From positions 186,001 to 250,000 of the forward strand of contig CAZCZE010000049.1 of assembly GCA_964503125.1 (NCBI GenBank): DNA of 64,000 nucleotides, read 5' to 3'. Both the position numbers and the translations under genes were made by a program. The notes below the pieces were generated by a model that was not told the DNA's origin, searched no databases, and saw only the letters and a list, made by a program, of their open reading frames with translations. Each line of letters starts with the position of its first letter. The stretch's first letter is position 1. This document shows, in pieces, positions 49,990-57,390 of the stretch. Source of the DNA: FEN-1219 sp964503125. GTDB lineage: Bacteria > Pseudomonadota > Gammaproteobacteria > Steroidobacterales > Rariloculaceae.

Positions 49990-51551
49990 TGTCGCCGGCG
50001 CTCGCGATGTTCCTCGGCTTCATCGCGATCACGCTGTGGATCACGTGGTGGGCCGCGCGCCGCAACACGGGATCGAGCGCGTATTTTGCGGCCGGCCGCT
50101 CGCTCGCGGCATGGCAGAACGGTGTGGCCGTGGCCGGCGACTACATGAGCGCGGCGTCGTTTCTCGGCATCGCCGGCATCATCGCGTTCCAGGGCTACGA
50201 CGGCTTCCTGTACTCCGTCGGCTGGCTCGTCGCGTATCTCACGGTGCTCTTGATCGTGGCTGAGCCCCTGCGCAACGCCGGCAAGTACACGATGGCCGAC
50301 GTGCTCGCGTATCGCTTGAGCCCAAAGCCCGTGCGCGCGATGGGCGCGCTGTCGACGCTGACCGTGAGCACGTTCTACATGATCGCGCAGATGGTCGGCG
50401 CCGGCGCGCTCGTCTCGTTGCTGCTCAAGGACACCGGCATCGGCTACGAGACCGCGGTCGTCGGCATCGGCGTGCTCATGATCGTCTACGTCGTGTTCGG
50501 CGGCATGCTCGCGACGACCTGGGTGCAGATCATCAAAGCCATCCTGCTCATGGCAGGCACGATACTGCTCAGCGTGCTCGTGCTCGCGCACTTCGGCTTC
50601 GACCTCGGCGCATTCTTCGACGCGATCGGCGAGGTCACCTACACCGACGCTCAGGGCAACCGCGTCACGCAGGACTTCATGACACCCGGGCTGCGCTACA
50701 CGCCGCCCTACGGCGCGCTCGATCTCATCTCGCTCGGCATGGCGCTGATCTTCGGCACGGCCGGCCTGCCGCACATCCTCGTGCGCTTCTACACCGTGCC
50801 CGACGCGCGCACGGCGCGGCAGAGCGTGGTCTGGGCGATGCTCATCATCGGCAGCTTCTACATTCTCACGACGTTCCTGGGCTTCGGCGCGGCGACGATC
50901 GTGGGCCGCGACTTCATCGCGGCGAACGGCGGCACGAACATGAGCGCGCCGCTGCTCGCGCAAGCACTCGCGGGCGATCTCTTCTTCGCGTTCATCTCGG
51001 CCATCGCGTTTGCGACGATCCTCGCCGTCGTGGCCGGGCTCACGATCTCGGCGTCGACGTCGTTCGCGCACGATTTCTGGACCAACGTGCTGCACCACGG
51101 GCGCGAGCGGCGCGCCGGAGAAGAGGTGCGCGTCGCGCGCATCACGGCGTTTTTCGTCGGCGCGATCTCGATCGGCATCGCGATCGCGCTCGGGCCGAAC
51201 GCGAACGTCGCGTTCCTCGTGGCGCTCGCGTTCGCCGTCGCCGCATCGGCGAACCTGCCCGTCATCGTGCTGTCGCTGTTCTGGCGTCGGTTCAACACGG
51301 CGGGTGCCGTGTGCGGCCTCGCGACGGGGCTCGTCTCGTCGCTCGTGCTCATCGTCTTAAGCCCGAGCATCCTGCGCGCCGACGCGCTGTTCCCGCTCGA
51401 GAACCCCGGTATCGTGAGCATTCCGCTCGGCTTCTTGGGCGCTATCGTCGGCACCTTGCTGCGCCGCGAGCCCGAGGCCGAGCGCAAGTTCGCGGAGCTC
51501 AGCGTGCGCGCGAACACGGGCCTCGGCGCCGAGCGCGCCACCACGCACTAG
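49989..51551 (+). CDS. actP: Cation/acetate symporter
   Basis: 520 residues with about 13 membrane helices. Sodium:solute symporter family, acetate branch: 'STYFAAGRSLAAWQNGVAVAGDYMSAASFLGIAG'-type N-terminus, 'GKYTMADVLAYRLS', 'GLPHILVRFYTVPDARTARQSVVWA' and 'TILAVVAGLTISASTSFAHDFW'. Imports acetate and other short carboxylates with a cation. Together with DUF485 it forms the standard yjcH-actP operon. The stop codon lies 17 bp before repeat copy 1. Confidence 0.9.
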   Translation: MSPALAMFLGFIAITLWITWWAARRNTGSSAYFAAGRSLAAWQNGVAVAGDYMSAASFLGIAGIIAFQGYDGFLYSVGWLVAYLTVLLIVAEPLRNAGKYTMADVLAYRLSPKPVRAMGALSTLTVSTFYMIAQMVGAGALVSLLLKDTGIGYETAVVGIGVLMIVYVVFGGMLATTWVQIIKAILLMAGTILLSVLVLAHFGFDLGAFFDAIGEVTYTDAQGNRVTQDFMTPGLRYTPPYGALDLISLGMALIFGTAGLPHILVRFYTVPDARTARQSVVWAMLIIGSFYILTTFLGFGAATIVGRDFIAANGGTNMSAPLLAQALAGDLFFAFISAIAFATILAVVAGLTISASTSFAHDFWTNVLHHGRERRAGEEVRVARITAFFVGAISIGIAIALGPNANVAFLVALAFAVAASANLPVIVLSLFWRRFNTAGAVCGLATGLVSSLVLIVLSPSILRADALFPLENPGIVSIPLGFLGAIVGTLLRREPEAERKFAELSVRANTGLGAERATTH

Positions 51552-51568
51552 GAGAGTCGAAGGGATGG

Positions 51569-51791
51569 GCGGATAGGTATTGTGAACCGCCCTCCTGCGC
51601 TGGCGGCTGTGGCGCGTAACGGCCATTGTGTCAAAGCTAAGCACATCGCGATGGCGAATCGGCGTCATATCCCGCGGCGCGTCAGCAGTTCAGCCGTTTG
51701 CACGCGGCCGACGTGCGCCTCTAGCCTCACCGCGCGCAGCACTGCCCGCCGCCCGCGCTGAAAACCACGAGCCCATCGACGACCAGCCGAA
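51569..51791. repeat. Dispersed repeat, copy 1
   Basis: Starts at the shared edge GCGGATAGGTATT and runs about 220 bp to the stop of a decayed transposase reading leftward. It diverges from copies 2 and 3 after the first 65 bp but keeps GCGCGTAACG and the final CACGAGCCC-region. It begins 17 bp after actP. Confidence 0.7.
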
Positions 51792-51960
51792 TCAGAGCAG
51801 CGACGCCTGCGGCGGCGCTCGCGCCCCAAGCGAGGCGCTCGGCGCTGCCTCCTCGCCGCGCTCACGCCAGCGCCTTGGTATCCGGGCGGTAGTAATCGAG
51901 CGGCGTTTGGCGCAGCTTTGCGCTGCACGCGCCGAAGACGCCGCAAGGCGGCGGTGGGCT
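51792..51960 (-). pseudogene. IS91-like transposase 3' remnant (copy 1)
   Basis: On the minus strand the last codons read 'GARAPPQASLL' and stop at 51792, matching 'GARAPPQASLF' of the better-preserved remnant at 52737. Preceding it is 'RRWRERGEEAAPSASL'. Further upstream, in another frame, is 'GVFGACSAKLRQ', similar to the 'HGVFAP' region of IS91 transposases. The frame is broken. I infer decay of the same element as copy 2. Confidence 0.4.
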
Positions 51961-51993
51961 GCGAGCAACGCCCGGCTGTACGCCGCATCCGGG

Positions 51994-52289
51994 CTGTAGC
52001 TTAGTTGTCCGGTTCTGCTGGGGCCGGCGGCGCCTCGATCGTCACTTCAACCTCGGTGCCACCGCCGCCGCCGCCAAACATCCCGCTCCTCCAGGCGAAG
52101 AATGCCGCAACTGCGACGATTATGAAGATCACGAGGACTGCCACCACACCGGTATTGCTGGATCCACTGTCTGCCATTTGATCTCTCCTTCAGTTCGACG
52201 GCGCCGGCCAAAGGTAAGTCCCGACGGGAACTCCGGCGCTTCGCAAGCCGACACCCCCCTGCCGATGCAAAGCAACTGTAGCTTAGTTG
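51994..52289. repeat. 14-bp direct repeats flanking a small gene
   Basis: CTGTAGCTTAGTTG occurs at 51994-52007 and again at 52276-52289, 282 bp apart. The pair brackets the 58-codon gene at 52001-52177, and the first copy covers its stop codon. Recombination between them would delete the gene. Confidence 0.6.
52001..52177 (-). CDS. 58-residue single-span membrane protein
   Basis: A small gene with a near-perfect ribosome site (AAGGAGAG, 5 nt before ATG 52177). The product starts MADSGSSNTG, has one membrane helix (VVAVLVIFIIVAVAAFFAW), then RSGMFGGGGGG and an acidic, Pro-rich tail (TEVEVTIEAPPAPAEPDN). It has no similarity I recognise. The clean ribosome site, helix and codon pattern make it a real gene. 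It lies between two transposon relics. Confidence 0.7.
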   Translation of the reverse strand: MADSGSSNTGVVAVLVIFIIVAVAAFFAWRSGMFGGGGGGTEVEVTIEAPPAPAEPDN

Positions 52290-52518
52290 AGTGAAAAGAT
52301 GGTGCAATCGGAGAATCAGGGATGTAGGTAGCAGGCGATGACAGTCAGGCCATCCGCGGCCAGTTGGCGAGCAGGCGTTTGCTGCGGCCGCCCTGCCCAT
52401 ACGCGCCAGCAGCATCGTTGCCATATCCAGTTAAGCATGGGCATGGCGCTACCTCAACACGTAACGCCCGTTCCTGCATGCGCCGACTCGCCACTCACTC
52501 GGTCAAGTGTAGGTCAAG
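52178..52518. other. 341-bp gap without recognisable gene
   Basis: No frame here has coding character on either strand. It contains the second copy of the 14-bp direct repeat (52276-52289). Base composition is a little less GC-rich than the flanking genes. It ends at the shared edge of repeat copy 2. Confidence 0.5.
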
Positions 52519-52738
52519 GCGGATAGGTATTTTGAACCGCCCTCCTGCGCCGGCGGCTGTGGCGCGTAACGCAGATTGTGTCAACGCCGACGCTGATCGC
52601 GACGCGCGCATCGGCCTCACACGCCGCTCGCAGCGACTTTCAGCCTGTTGGCGCTGCCGAGAGGCGCCTCCGGCCGCACCGCGCGCAGCACCGCCCGCTG
52701 CTCGCGCGAGAAACACGAGCCCCTCGACGAGCCGAATC
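52519..52738. repeat. Dispersed repeat, copy 2
   Basis: Starts GCGGATAGGTATTTTGAACC and runs to GAGCCGAATC, directly behind the stop codon of the transposase remnant. It matches copy 3 along the whole 220 bp with few differences. It is the intact form of the element's transposase-distal end. Confidence 0.8.
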
Positions 52739-52905
52739 AGAACAGCGATGCCTGCGGCGGTGCTCGCGCCCCGAGCGGCGCGGCCGGCGCATCTTCGTCT
52801 CCGCGCTCCTGCCGGTGCGCGAGTATCCGCTCGATGACCTCCGGCTCCTCGATGCTAGCGAGCACTCGCAAGCGCCCACCGCAGCGTGCGCACTGCACGT
52901 AAGGG
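52737..52905 (-). pseudogene. IS91-like transposase 3' remnant (copy 2)
   Basis: About 56 codons on the minus strand read YVQCARCGGRLRVL, ASIEEPEVIERILAH, then an Ala/Pro-rich end with stop at 52737. The 'C.RCGG.LRV.A.IE.PEVI.RIL.H' block is the conserved C-terminus of IS91-family (Y2, rolling-circle) transposases. The catalytic tyrosines and the N-terminal zinc domain are absent. Upstream sequence changes character, so the element is truncated. Confidence 0.6.
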
Positions 52906-52911
52906 TTGACG

Positions 52912-53055
52912 GCGGGAAACGTCCTCGAGACGGTCGCGGCACTCGGGGCGCGCGTCGTCGAGGAAGACCCGCTCGTCGCGGGGCCCGATCCGTCGGTGCA
53001 GGTATTGTTGCGCGACGCCGCGCAATTCAACCTGTTCCGGATCCCGTTCGAGTAA
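52912..53055 (+). pseudogene. 3' fragment of an unidentified gene
   Basis: An in-frame stretch reads 'VLETVAALGARVVEEDPLVAG', then 'PDPSVQVLLRDAAQFNLFRIPFE' and stops at 53055. It has the composition of a real protein end but no start codon and no upstream part. It abuts the transposase remnant. I do not recognise the family. Confidence 0.35.
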
Positions 53056-53160
53056 CCCCACCGGCGTCGTCAAGCGCGCCGTTTGAGACCCGGTAGTGAT
53101 TACGATCATTGGGCATCGTCGCGGACGAGCGCGGGACTGGGATTTGTGGGGGACCAACAT

Positions 53161-53317
53161 GGAGATACTCGAACGGTCACGAATCGCCGTATGCGTCGCG
53201 GCCGCCCTACTGACGTCGACGGTGCAATCACAGCCACGCGTGCCACGAGGGCAATCTCGCGATGTTCAACATCTTGAGCGGCCACCGCGCCGACGAGCGT
53301 GCGGCGGCCGCTAAGCG
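53161..53317 (+). pseudogene. Possible broken small exported protein
   Basis: ATG 53159/53161-region opens MEILERSRIAVCVAAALLTS, a good signal peptide, but the frame then gives Arg-rich sequence. The neighbouring frame from about 53236 reads 'CHEGNLAMFNILSGHRADERAAAAKR' to a TAG. A frameshift between them would restore one small secreted protein. Evidence is thin. Confidence 0.25.
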
Positions 53318-54109
53318 TTAGTTAGCGGGGCGCGCGGTGTTGTCCCAGCCGCGCTCGATCAACTCGCGTTCGGACTCGGCGTCGAGCGGCGTGCCGTCGA
53401 TTTGCTCGTCGATCGCGGCATCGATCGGCGTCGACGGCCCCGACGCCGGTCGGTAGAGCCCGCCGGGCTGTTGCACCGCGGCCGTGAAGCTAACCAACTC
53501 GAGACGCCAGCCTGCGTCACGCCGGCAGGCGAGCATCTCGGTCGTGCCGCGCTCGCTGGCGAGGTCCACCAGGCGGCAGTAGCCGCCGTCAACCGCGCCG
53601 AAAGTCAAGCGCGGCGTAGCCGAAACCTTCGCGGTGAGCGCGTGCGTCGTTGCGCTCGGGGCGCGTTGCAACACGTCGTCGAGCGCGGTGCCCGGTGCCA
53701 CGTCGCCGCCCGCAGCGACGAGCCCCAAGGCGTCCGGCTCGGACGTGCGGGGCCCGAGCAATACGCCGACCGACAGTCCTACCAGGAGCGCGACGCTCGC
53801 GGCAGCGGCTAGCGGCGGCGTGAACCACGTACGCATTCGCTTGCGCGGCAGCTCGGTCACGTTGCCGCGCCGGCTGTCCGCGGTGGCCAATAGCTCGAGC
53901 ACACGGGTGGGCAACGGTTCATCGACGATGCCTAAGTAGGCTCTACGCACGGCGTCGTTGGCTTGCTCGAGCGCGTGCAGCCGCGCTTTGAGCACTGCGT
54001 CGCGCGAGAGGCGTTGCCGCAGCCGTTCCGCGTCCGCGGCCGGCAACGCGCCGTCGAGCAGTGCCGACAAAGCTTCGTCGTCGTCGGTCGTTGGCGTGCG
54101 ATCGTTCAT
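53318..54109 (-). CDS. Anti-sigma factor with tetrad-like tail
   Basis: 263 residues. The cytoplasmic N-terminus has the anti-sigma helix pattern 'DDDEALSALLDGALPAADAERLRQRLSRD'. One membrane helix follows (about residues 100-118: LAAAASVALLVGLSVGVLL), then a periplasmic domain with two Cys (GGYCRLV, LACRRD). The tail has Ile at 229, 233 and 237 (PIDAAIDEQIDG), the same every-fourth-residue pattern as the protease at 54730. No zinc HxxxCxxC motif is present. Start and stop overlap with the sigma gene (ATGA), so the pair is coupled. Confidence 0.85.
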   Translation of the reverse strand: MNDRTPTTDDDEALSALLDGALPAADAERLRQRLSRDAVLKARLHALEQANDAVRRAYLGIVDEPLPTRVLELLATADSRRGNVTELPRKRMRTWFTPPLAAAASVALLVGLSVGVLLGPRTSEPDALGLVAAGGDVAPGTALDDVLQRAPSATTHALTAKVSATPRLTFGAVDGGYCRLVDLASERGTTEMLACRRDAGWRLELVSFTAAVQQPGGLYRPASGPSTPIDAAIDEQIDGTPLDAESERELIERGWDNTARPAN

Positions 54110-54630
54110 TTGTCGCCTCCTGATTGGCGATCCTCGAACCGCGCCGCCAGCGCAGCACGGGCGCGAGCGAGCCGGCTCATGACGGTGCCGATCGGTGTCT
54201 CGAGAACCTCAGCCGTTTCGCGATAGGACAGTCCCTCGACCGCGACGAGCGCCAGCACGGCGCGCTGCTCTTCGGGCAAGGAGCCCATGACCTGTTCGAC
54301 TTCGCGCAACGTCAGCTCGCCGACAGCGACGTCCTCGCCGCTGACGACCGGTTCCTCCATGAGCTCCGGCTGCAGCGCGGCTCGTTGCCGGACTTCGGCC
54401 GCGCGTAGCTCGTCGATCCACAGGTTCCGACAAACCTTGAACATCCAGCGCAGCACGTCCACGTTGTCGGGTACCCCTCGTTCGAGCGTGCGTTCCACCG
54501 TCGATTGCATCAGGTCATCTCCGTCGTGCCGGTTGGCCGTGAGGCTTCTGGCGAACCGCCGCAAACGCGGCAGGGCGGCCAACAGATCCTCGCGCAAGCG
54601 GCGCGCATTCAGTCTGTTATGCTCTTTCAA
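54106..54630 (-). CDS. ECF-type RNA polymerase sigma factor
   Basis: Up to 174 residues. Region 2 is 'LPRLRRFARSLTANRHDGDDLMQSTVERTLE', followed by 'RWMFKVCRNLWIDELR'. Region 4 is 'LTLREVEQVMGSLPEEQRAVLALVAVEGLSYRETAEVLETPIGTVMSRLARARAAL'. It is the group that pairs with single-helix anti-sigmas. The coordinates give the longest frame (TTG 54630), but that codon lies within the -10 of the proposed autoregulatory promoter. If that promoter is right, translation must begin further in, for example TTG 54597. It probably drives its own operon and three neighbouring units. Confidence 0.9.
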   Translation of the reverse strand: MKEHNRLNARRLREDLLAALPRLRRFARSLTANRHDGDDLMQSTVERTLERGVPDNVDVLRWMFKVCRNLWIDELRAAEVRQRAALQPELMEEPVVSGEDVAVGELTLREVEQVMGSLPEEQRAVLALVAVEGLSYRETAEVLETPIGTVMSRLARARAALAARFEDRQSGGDK

Positions 54631-54655
54631 CGGTTGACTCGGTGGGTTTATTCCC
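54628..54655 (-). promoter_or_regulatory. ECF promoter P1 (sigma/anti-sigma operon)
   Basis: On the minus strand GGGAATA (54655-54649), 16 bp, CGTTG (54632-54628). It is the mirror image of P2. The two -35 elements form the inverted repeat TATTCCC-N8-GGGAATA. Confidence 0.75.
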
Positions 54656-54663
54656 CGGGGCCA

Positions 54664-54691
54664 GGGAATAGTAGGCGTTTGTTGACCGTTG
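54664..54691 (+). promoter_or_regulatory. ECF promoter P2 (S8 protease)
   Basis: GGGAATA (54664-54670), 16 bp, CGTTG (54687-54691), with ATG 54730 about 30 nt after the expected start site. Same spacing and boxes as P1, P3 and P4. Confidence 0.75.
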
Positions 54692-54729
54692 TCACATTAG
54701 ACACGGTCGCCATTCGGCACGATGGGCTT

Positions 54730-56355
54730 ATGGGCAGTAGGACGCGAAACATCGGTAGCATCGGCTCGATGGGTGGCGGTGTCGTTCCGCGGCGCGCCTG
54801 CGCGGCGATCGTTGCGACGCTGATCGTCCTGCGTCTCGGCGCGCAGTTGCCCGGTTCCACGCTCGAAGACGCCATCGACGACGCGATCGACCAGCAGATC
54901 GAGGAGCAGCTCGAGGAAGTCATCGAGAGCGCGGTCGAGGAGCAGGTCGAGTCCGACGTGGCCGATAGCATCGGCCAGCAAGTCGAGGCCGCCGTCACCG
55001 AGACGGTCGAGCAGCAAATCGAATCCGGCGTGACGGCGACGCTCGAACAGCAGGTCGAGTCCGGAGTCACGGGAGCGATCACGCAGCAGCTCGAAGCGAC
55101 GCTCGAGCAGACGCTCGACGGCGATCTCGAAGGCGTTCTCGACCAGGGCATCGGCGACCTCGAGCGCGGCGTCGACGAGCTCGTGCAGGGCGCCGACGAC
55201 GCTCTCGGGGGCGTGGGCGAGCCCAGCGCGACGACGGACGCGGGCGCGGCCACGGCGGCGGAGAGTTTCGTGGGTGACGTCGATGGTGGCGGCCGCGCCA
55301 TCGAACGCGACATCTGGATCGTTCTCGTGCCTGGCGAGCATGTCGCTCGCATCGAAAGCTGGGGCTTCACGATTCGCGCGCGGCAAACGCTGACGGCATT
55401 GGATCGCGTGCTACTGCGCGTCGATGCGCCCGAGGATCGCGACATCGCTCAGGCCGCGCTCGATCTCGCGCTCGATGCGCCCGGTACGCTCGTCGATTTC
55501 AATCACGTGTATCGCGGGGGCGCTGAGAACGACACTGCCGTGGCCGCGCCGACGACGCACGCCGGAATGCCGCACGCGGTGGCTCAACCCCCAGCGCGTG
55601 CGCCCGTAGCAATCTCCGTCGGTGTCATTGATTCGGCCGTCGCTACTGAGCACCCGGCGTTCAAGGCGGCCGATATCGTGCAGAAGGACTTCGTACCGTT
55701 CAGCGACGCGCGTCCGCTCCGGCACGGCACGGCCGTCGCCTCGATCCTCGTCGGCGACGAGGGTGTACTCCGCGACCCGCCGGGCGGGGCGCGCGTGTAC
55801 GCCGCGTCGGTGTTCTTCGAGGACGCCGAGGGCAGTCCCGCGGCGACCACGGCGAGTCTCGTCGCGGCGCTCGGCTGGCTCGCGGACGAAGGCGTGCCCG
55901 TCGTCAACGCGAGCCTGGCGGGACCGGCGAATCGCGTTCTCGAGGCCGCGATCGAGCAGCTGACGCGGCAGGGCGTGGTCGTCGTGGCCGCAGTCGGCAA
56001 CAATGGCCCCGTCGGTGAGCCGCTGTACCCAGCCGCCTACGAGCCCGTCGTTGCGGTGACCGCGGTCGACTCGTCCAACAGAATTTACCGCTACGCCAAT
56101 CGCGGCCACCATGTGACGTTCGCGGCGCCCGGCGTGCGGATTCGCGTCGCCGATAGCGGTGGCGGGTACGGCAATGAGTCCGGTACCTCGATGGCCGCGC
56201 CGTACGTGGCTGCGATCATCGCCCGGTCAGTGGCGGCGCGCGTCGCCCCGTCGATCGAGGGCGTGCTCGCCAGTCTCAAGGCGGCCGCGATCGATCTCGG
56301 CGACGAGGACTTCGACCGCGTCTACGGTCACGGGCTGATCGCCGCGATCGATTGA
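54730..56355 (+). CDS. Exported S8 (subtilisin-like) serine protease with N-terminal tetrad repeat
   Basis: 541 residues from ATG 54730. An N-terminal hydrophobic segment (ACAAIVATLIVLRLGA) suggests export. Residues 45-141 hold 25 consecutive four-residue units with Ile, Leu or Val at every fourth position (for example VEQQIESGVTATLEQQ). Residues 195-260 resemble an inhibitor-like pro-domain. The S8 domain follows with the full catalytic set: Asp301 (VGVIDS), His332 (RHGTAVASIL), Asn of AVGNNGP near 424 and Ser487 (ESGTSMAAPYVA). It should be active. It is divergent from the sigma operon and has the same promoter type. Confidence 0.9.
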   Translation: MGSRTRNIGSIGSMGGGVVPRRACAAIVATLIVLRLGAQLPGSTLEDAIDDAIDQQIEEQLEEVIESAVEEQVESDVADSIGQQVEAAVTETVEQQIESGVTATLEQQVESGVTGAITQQLEATLEQTLDGDLEGVLDQGIGDLERGVDELVQGADDALGGVGEPSATTDAGAATAAESFVGDVDGGGRAIERDIWIVLVPGEHVARIESWGFTIRARQTLTALDRVLLRVDAPEDRDIAQAALDLALDAPGTLVDFNHVYRGGAENDTAVAAPTTHAGMPHAVAQPPARAPVAISVGVIDSAVATEHPAFKAADIVQKDFVPFSDARPLRHGTAVASILVGDEGVLRDPPGGARVYAASVFFEDAEGSPAATTASLVAALGWLADEGVPVVNASLAGPANRVLEAAIEQLTRQGVVVVAAVGNNGPVGEPLYPAAYEPVVAVTAVDSSNRIYRYANRGHHVTFAAPGVRIRVADSGGGYGNESGTSMAAPYVAAIIARSVAARVAPSIEGVLASLKAAAIDLGDEDFDRVYGHGLIAAID

Positions 56356-56364
56356 CCGGCTCGT

Positions 56365-57303
56365 CTAGAACGCGGCGCTGAAGCCGACCGACAGAACGTT
56401 CTCGTCGAAGTCGACGCTCGGCAGATTCGAGCGGTTGTCCGCGTGCGTGTAGCGGATCTGTGCCGTCACGTGCTCGGTCATCGGCACGTCGAGCGATGCT
56501 TCGAGCTGGTAGCGGTCGTCGCGCCGCGGCTGACCGATCGAGGGCGTCGGCCGGTGGTAGTCGCGCGTTTCGGCCCGCACCGAGGTTCGCAGCGTCAGCT
56601 CACGGCTACCGGCCGTCAAACGCCGCGTCAGTTGAATCCTGAACCGGTTGCCCGAGTAGTCGAACTCCTCCTGCAGGGCGTCTTCGTCGTCGTAGCGGTA
56701 GCCGAGCACGAGGTAGGTGGTAAGACCGTTGAGGAACACGTAGGTATCCGCGGATAAGGCGCCGGCAGTCGCCGCGCGGCCGGGATTGGCGACGAACTCC
56801 TTGTCCGAGTGCGCGTACGCGAACCGCAGGAACAACCGCTGCCCGATCAGCTTCGACACGTACGGCGACACCTGTTTCAGCGTCAGGAACTCGTTGCCAT
56901 CGAGCTCCGCATACGCGTACTGAAAACTGGCGCCCAAGTCGACGCGATCCAAGTCATAGCTCACCGTGGCCGAACCGCGGTGCGTTCGCACGTCGAAGAT
57001 CTCGACGTCGTCGTGCAATGACTCCGAAAAGTCGTAACCCACCTGCGCATCGAAGCGTCCGCTGTCCGGTTTGTCGTAGCCGACGCCGAAGTCCAGCAGC
57101 AGGGCGCGGTCCCCGGCGTTCGAAGTGGTATCGAGATCGAGGACGGCGACGTTGCTGTCGTATTCGATGCCACTGCCGACGGTGAACGACACGATTCGGT
57201 CTTCGCCACCGCTATCTGCGACGTCTGGCTCCTGGCCGGCGAGCGGTGAGCTCACGAGCGTCGCCGCGCCGAGTATCGACCAGACGGAGTTGCTCACTTT
57301 CAT
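56365..57303 (-). CDS. Outer-membrane beta-barrel protein
   Basis: 312 residues from ATG 57303, with GGGAG 8 nt upstream. The signal peptide ends at SSPLAGQ. From 'VGSGIEYDSNVAVLDLDTTSNAGDRALLLDFGVGYDKPD' on, the sequence is alternating amphipathic strands up to 'VLSVGFSAAF' with terminal Phe. The 'YDSNV' opening is seen in Slam-like and EpsL-like barrels that help display or export surface molecules. It follows the tetrad-repeat gene on the same strand after a strong hairpin, and is probably in the same ECF-driven transcript. Confidence 0.72.
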   Translation of the reverse strand: MKVSNSVWSILGAATLVSSPLAGQEPDVADSGGEDRIVSFTVGSGIEYDSNVAVLDLDTTSNAGDRALLLDFGVGYDKPDSGRFDAQVGYDFSESLHDDVEIFDVRTHRGSATVSYDLDRVDLGASFQYAYAELDGNEFLTLKQVSPYVSKLIGQRLFLRFAYAHSDKEFVANPGRAATAGALSADTYVFLNGLTTYLVLGYRYDDEDALQEEFDYSGNRFRIQLTRRLTAGSRELTLRTSVRAETRDYHRPTPSIGQPRRDDRYQLEASLDVPMTEHVTAQIRYTHADNRSNLPSVDFDENVLSVGFSAAF

Positions 57304-57349
57304 TGTCACGGCTCCCGTGTCCAACGTTCGTTGCTGTACGACTCGGTGC

Positions 57350-57375
57350 GGAGCCGGCGGCTGACCGCCGGCTCC
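57350..57375 (-). terminator. Strong intercistronic hairpin
   Basis: GGAGCCGGCGG-CTGA-CCGCCGGCTCC is a perfect 11-bp stem with a 4-nt loop, between the tetrad-repeat gene and the barrel gene. No T-run follows on the minus strand. It may act as a partial terminator or protect the upstream mRNA, giving the small protein higher expression than the barrel. Confidence 0.6.
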
Positions 57376-57390
57376 GCTCGTGCGTCGAGC

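Noticed and set aside
54505..54729. Extension of the S8 protease frame upstream of ATG 54730.
   Set aside because: It would cross the sigma gene and both divergent promoters, and its sequence is the reverse shadow of the sigma gene.
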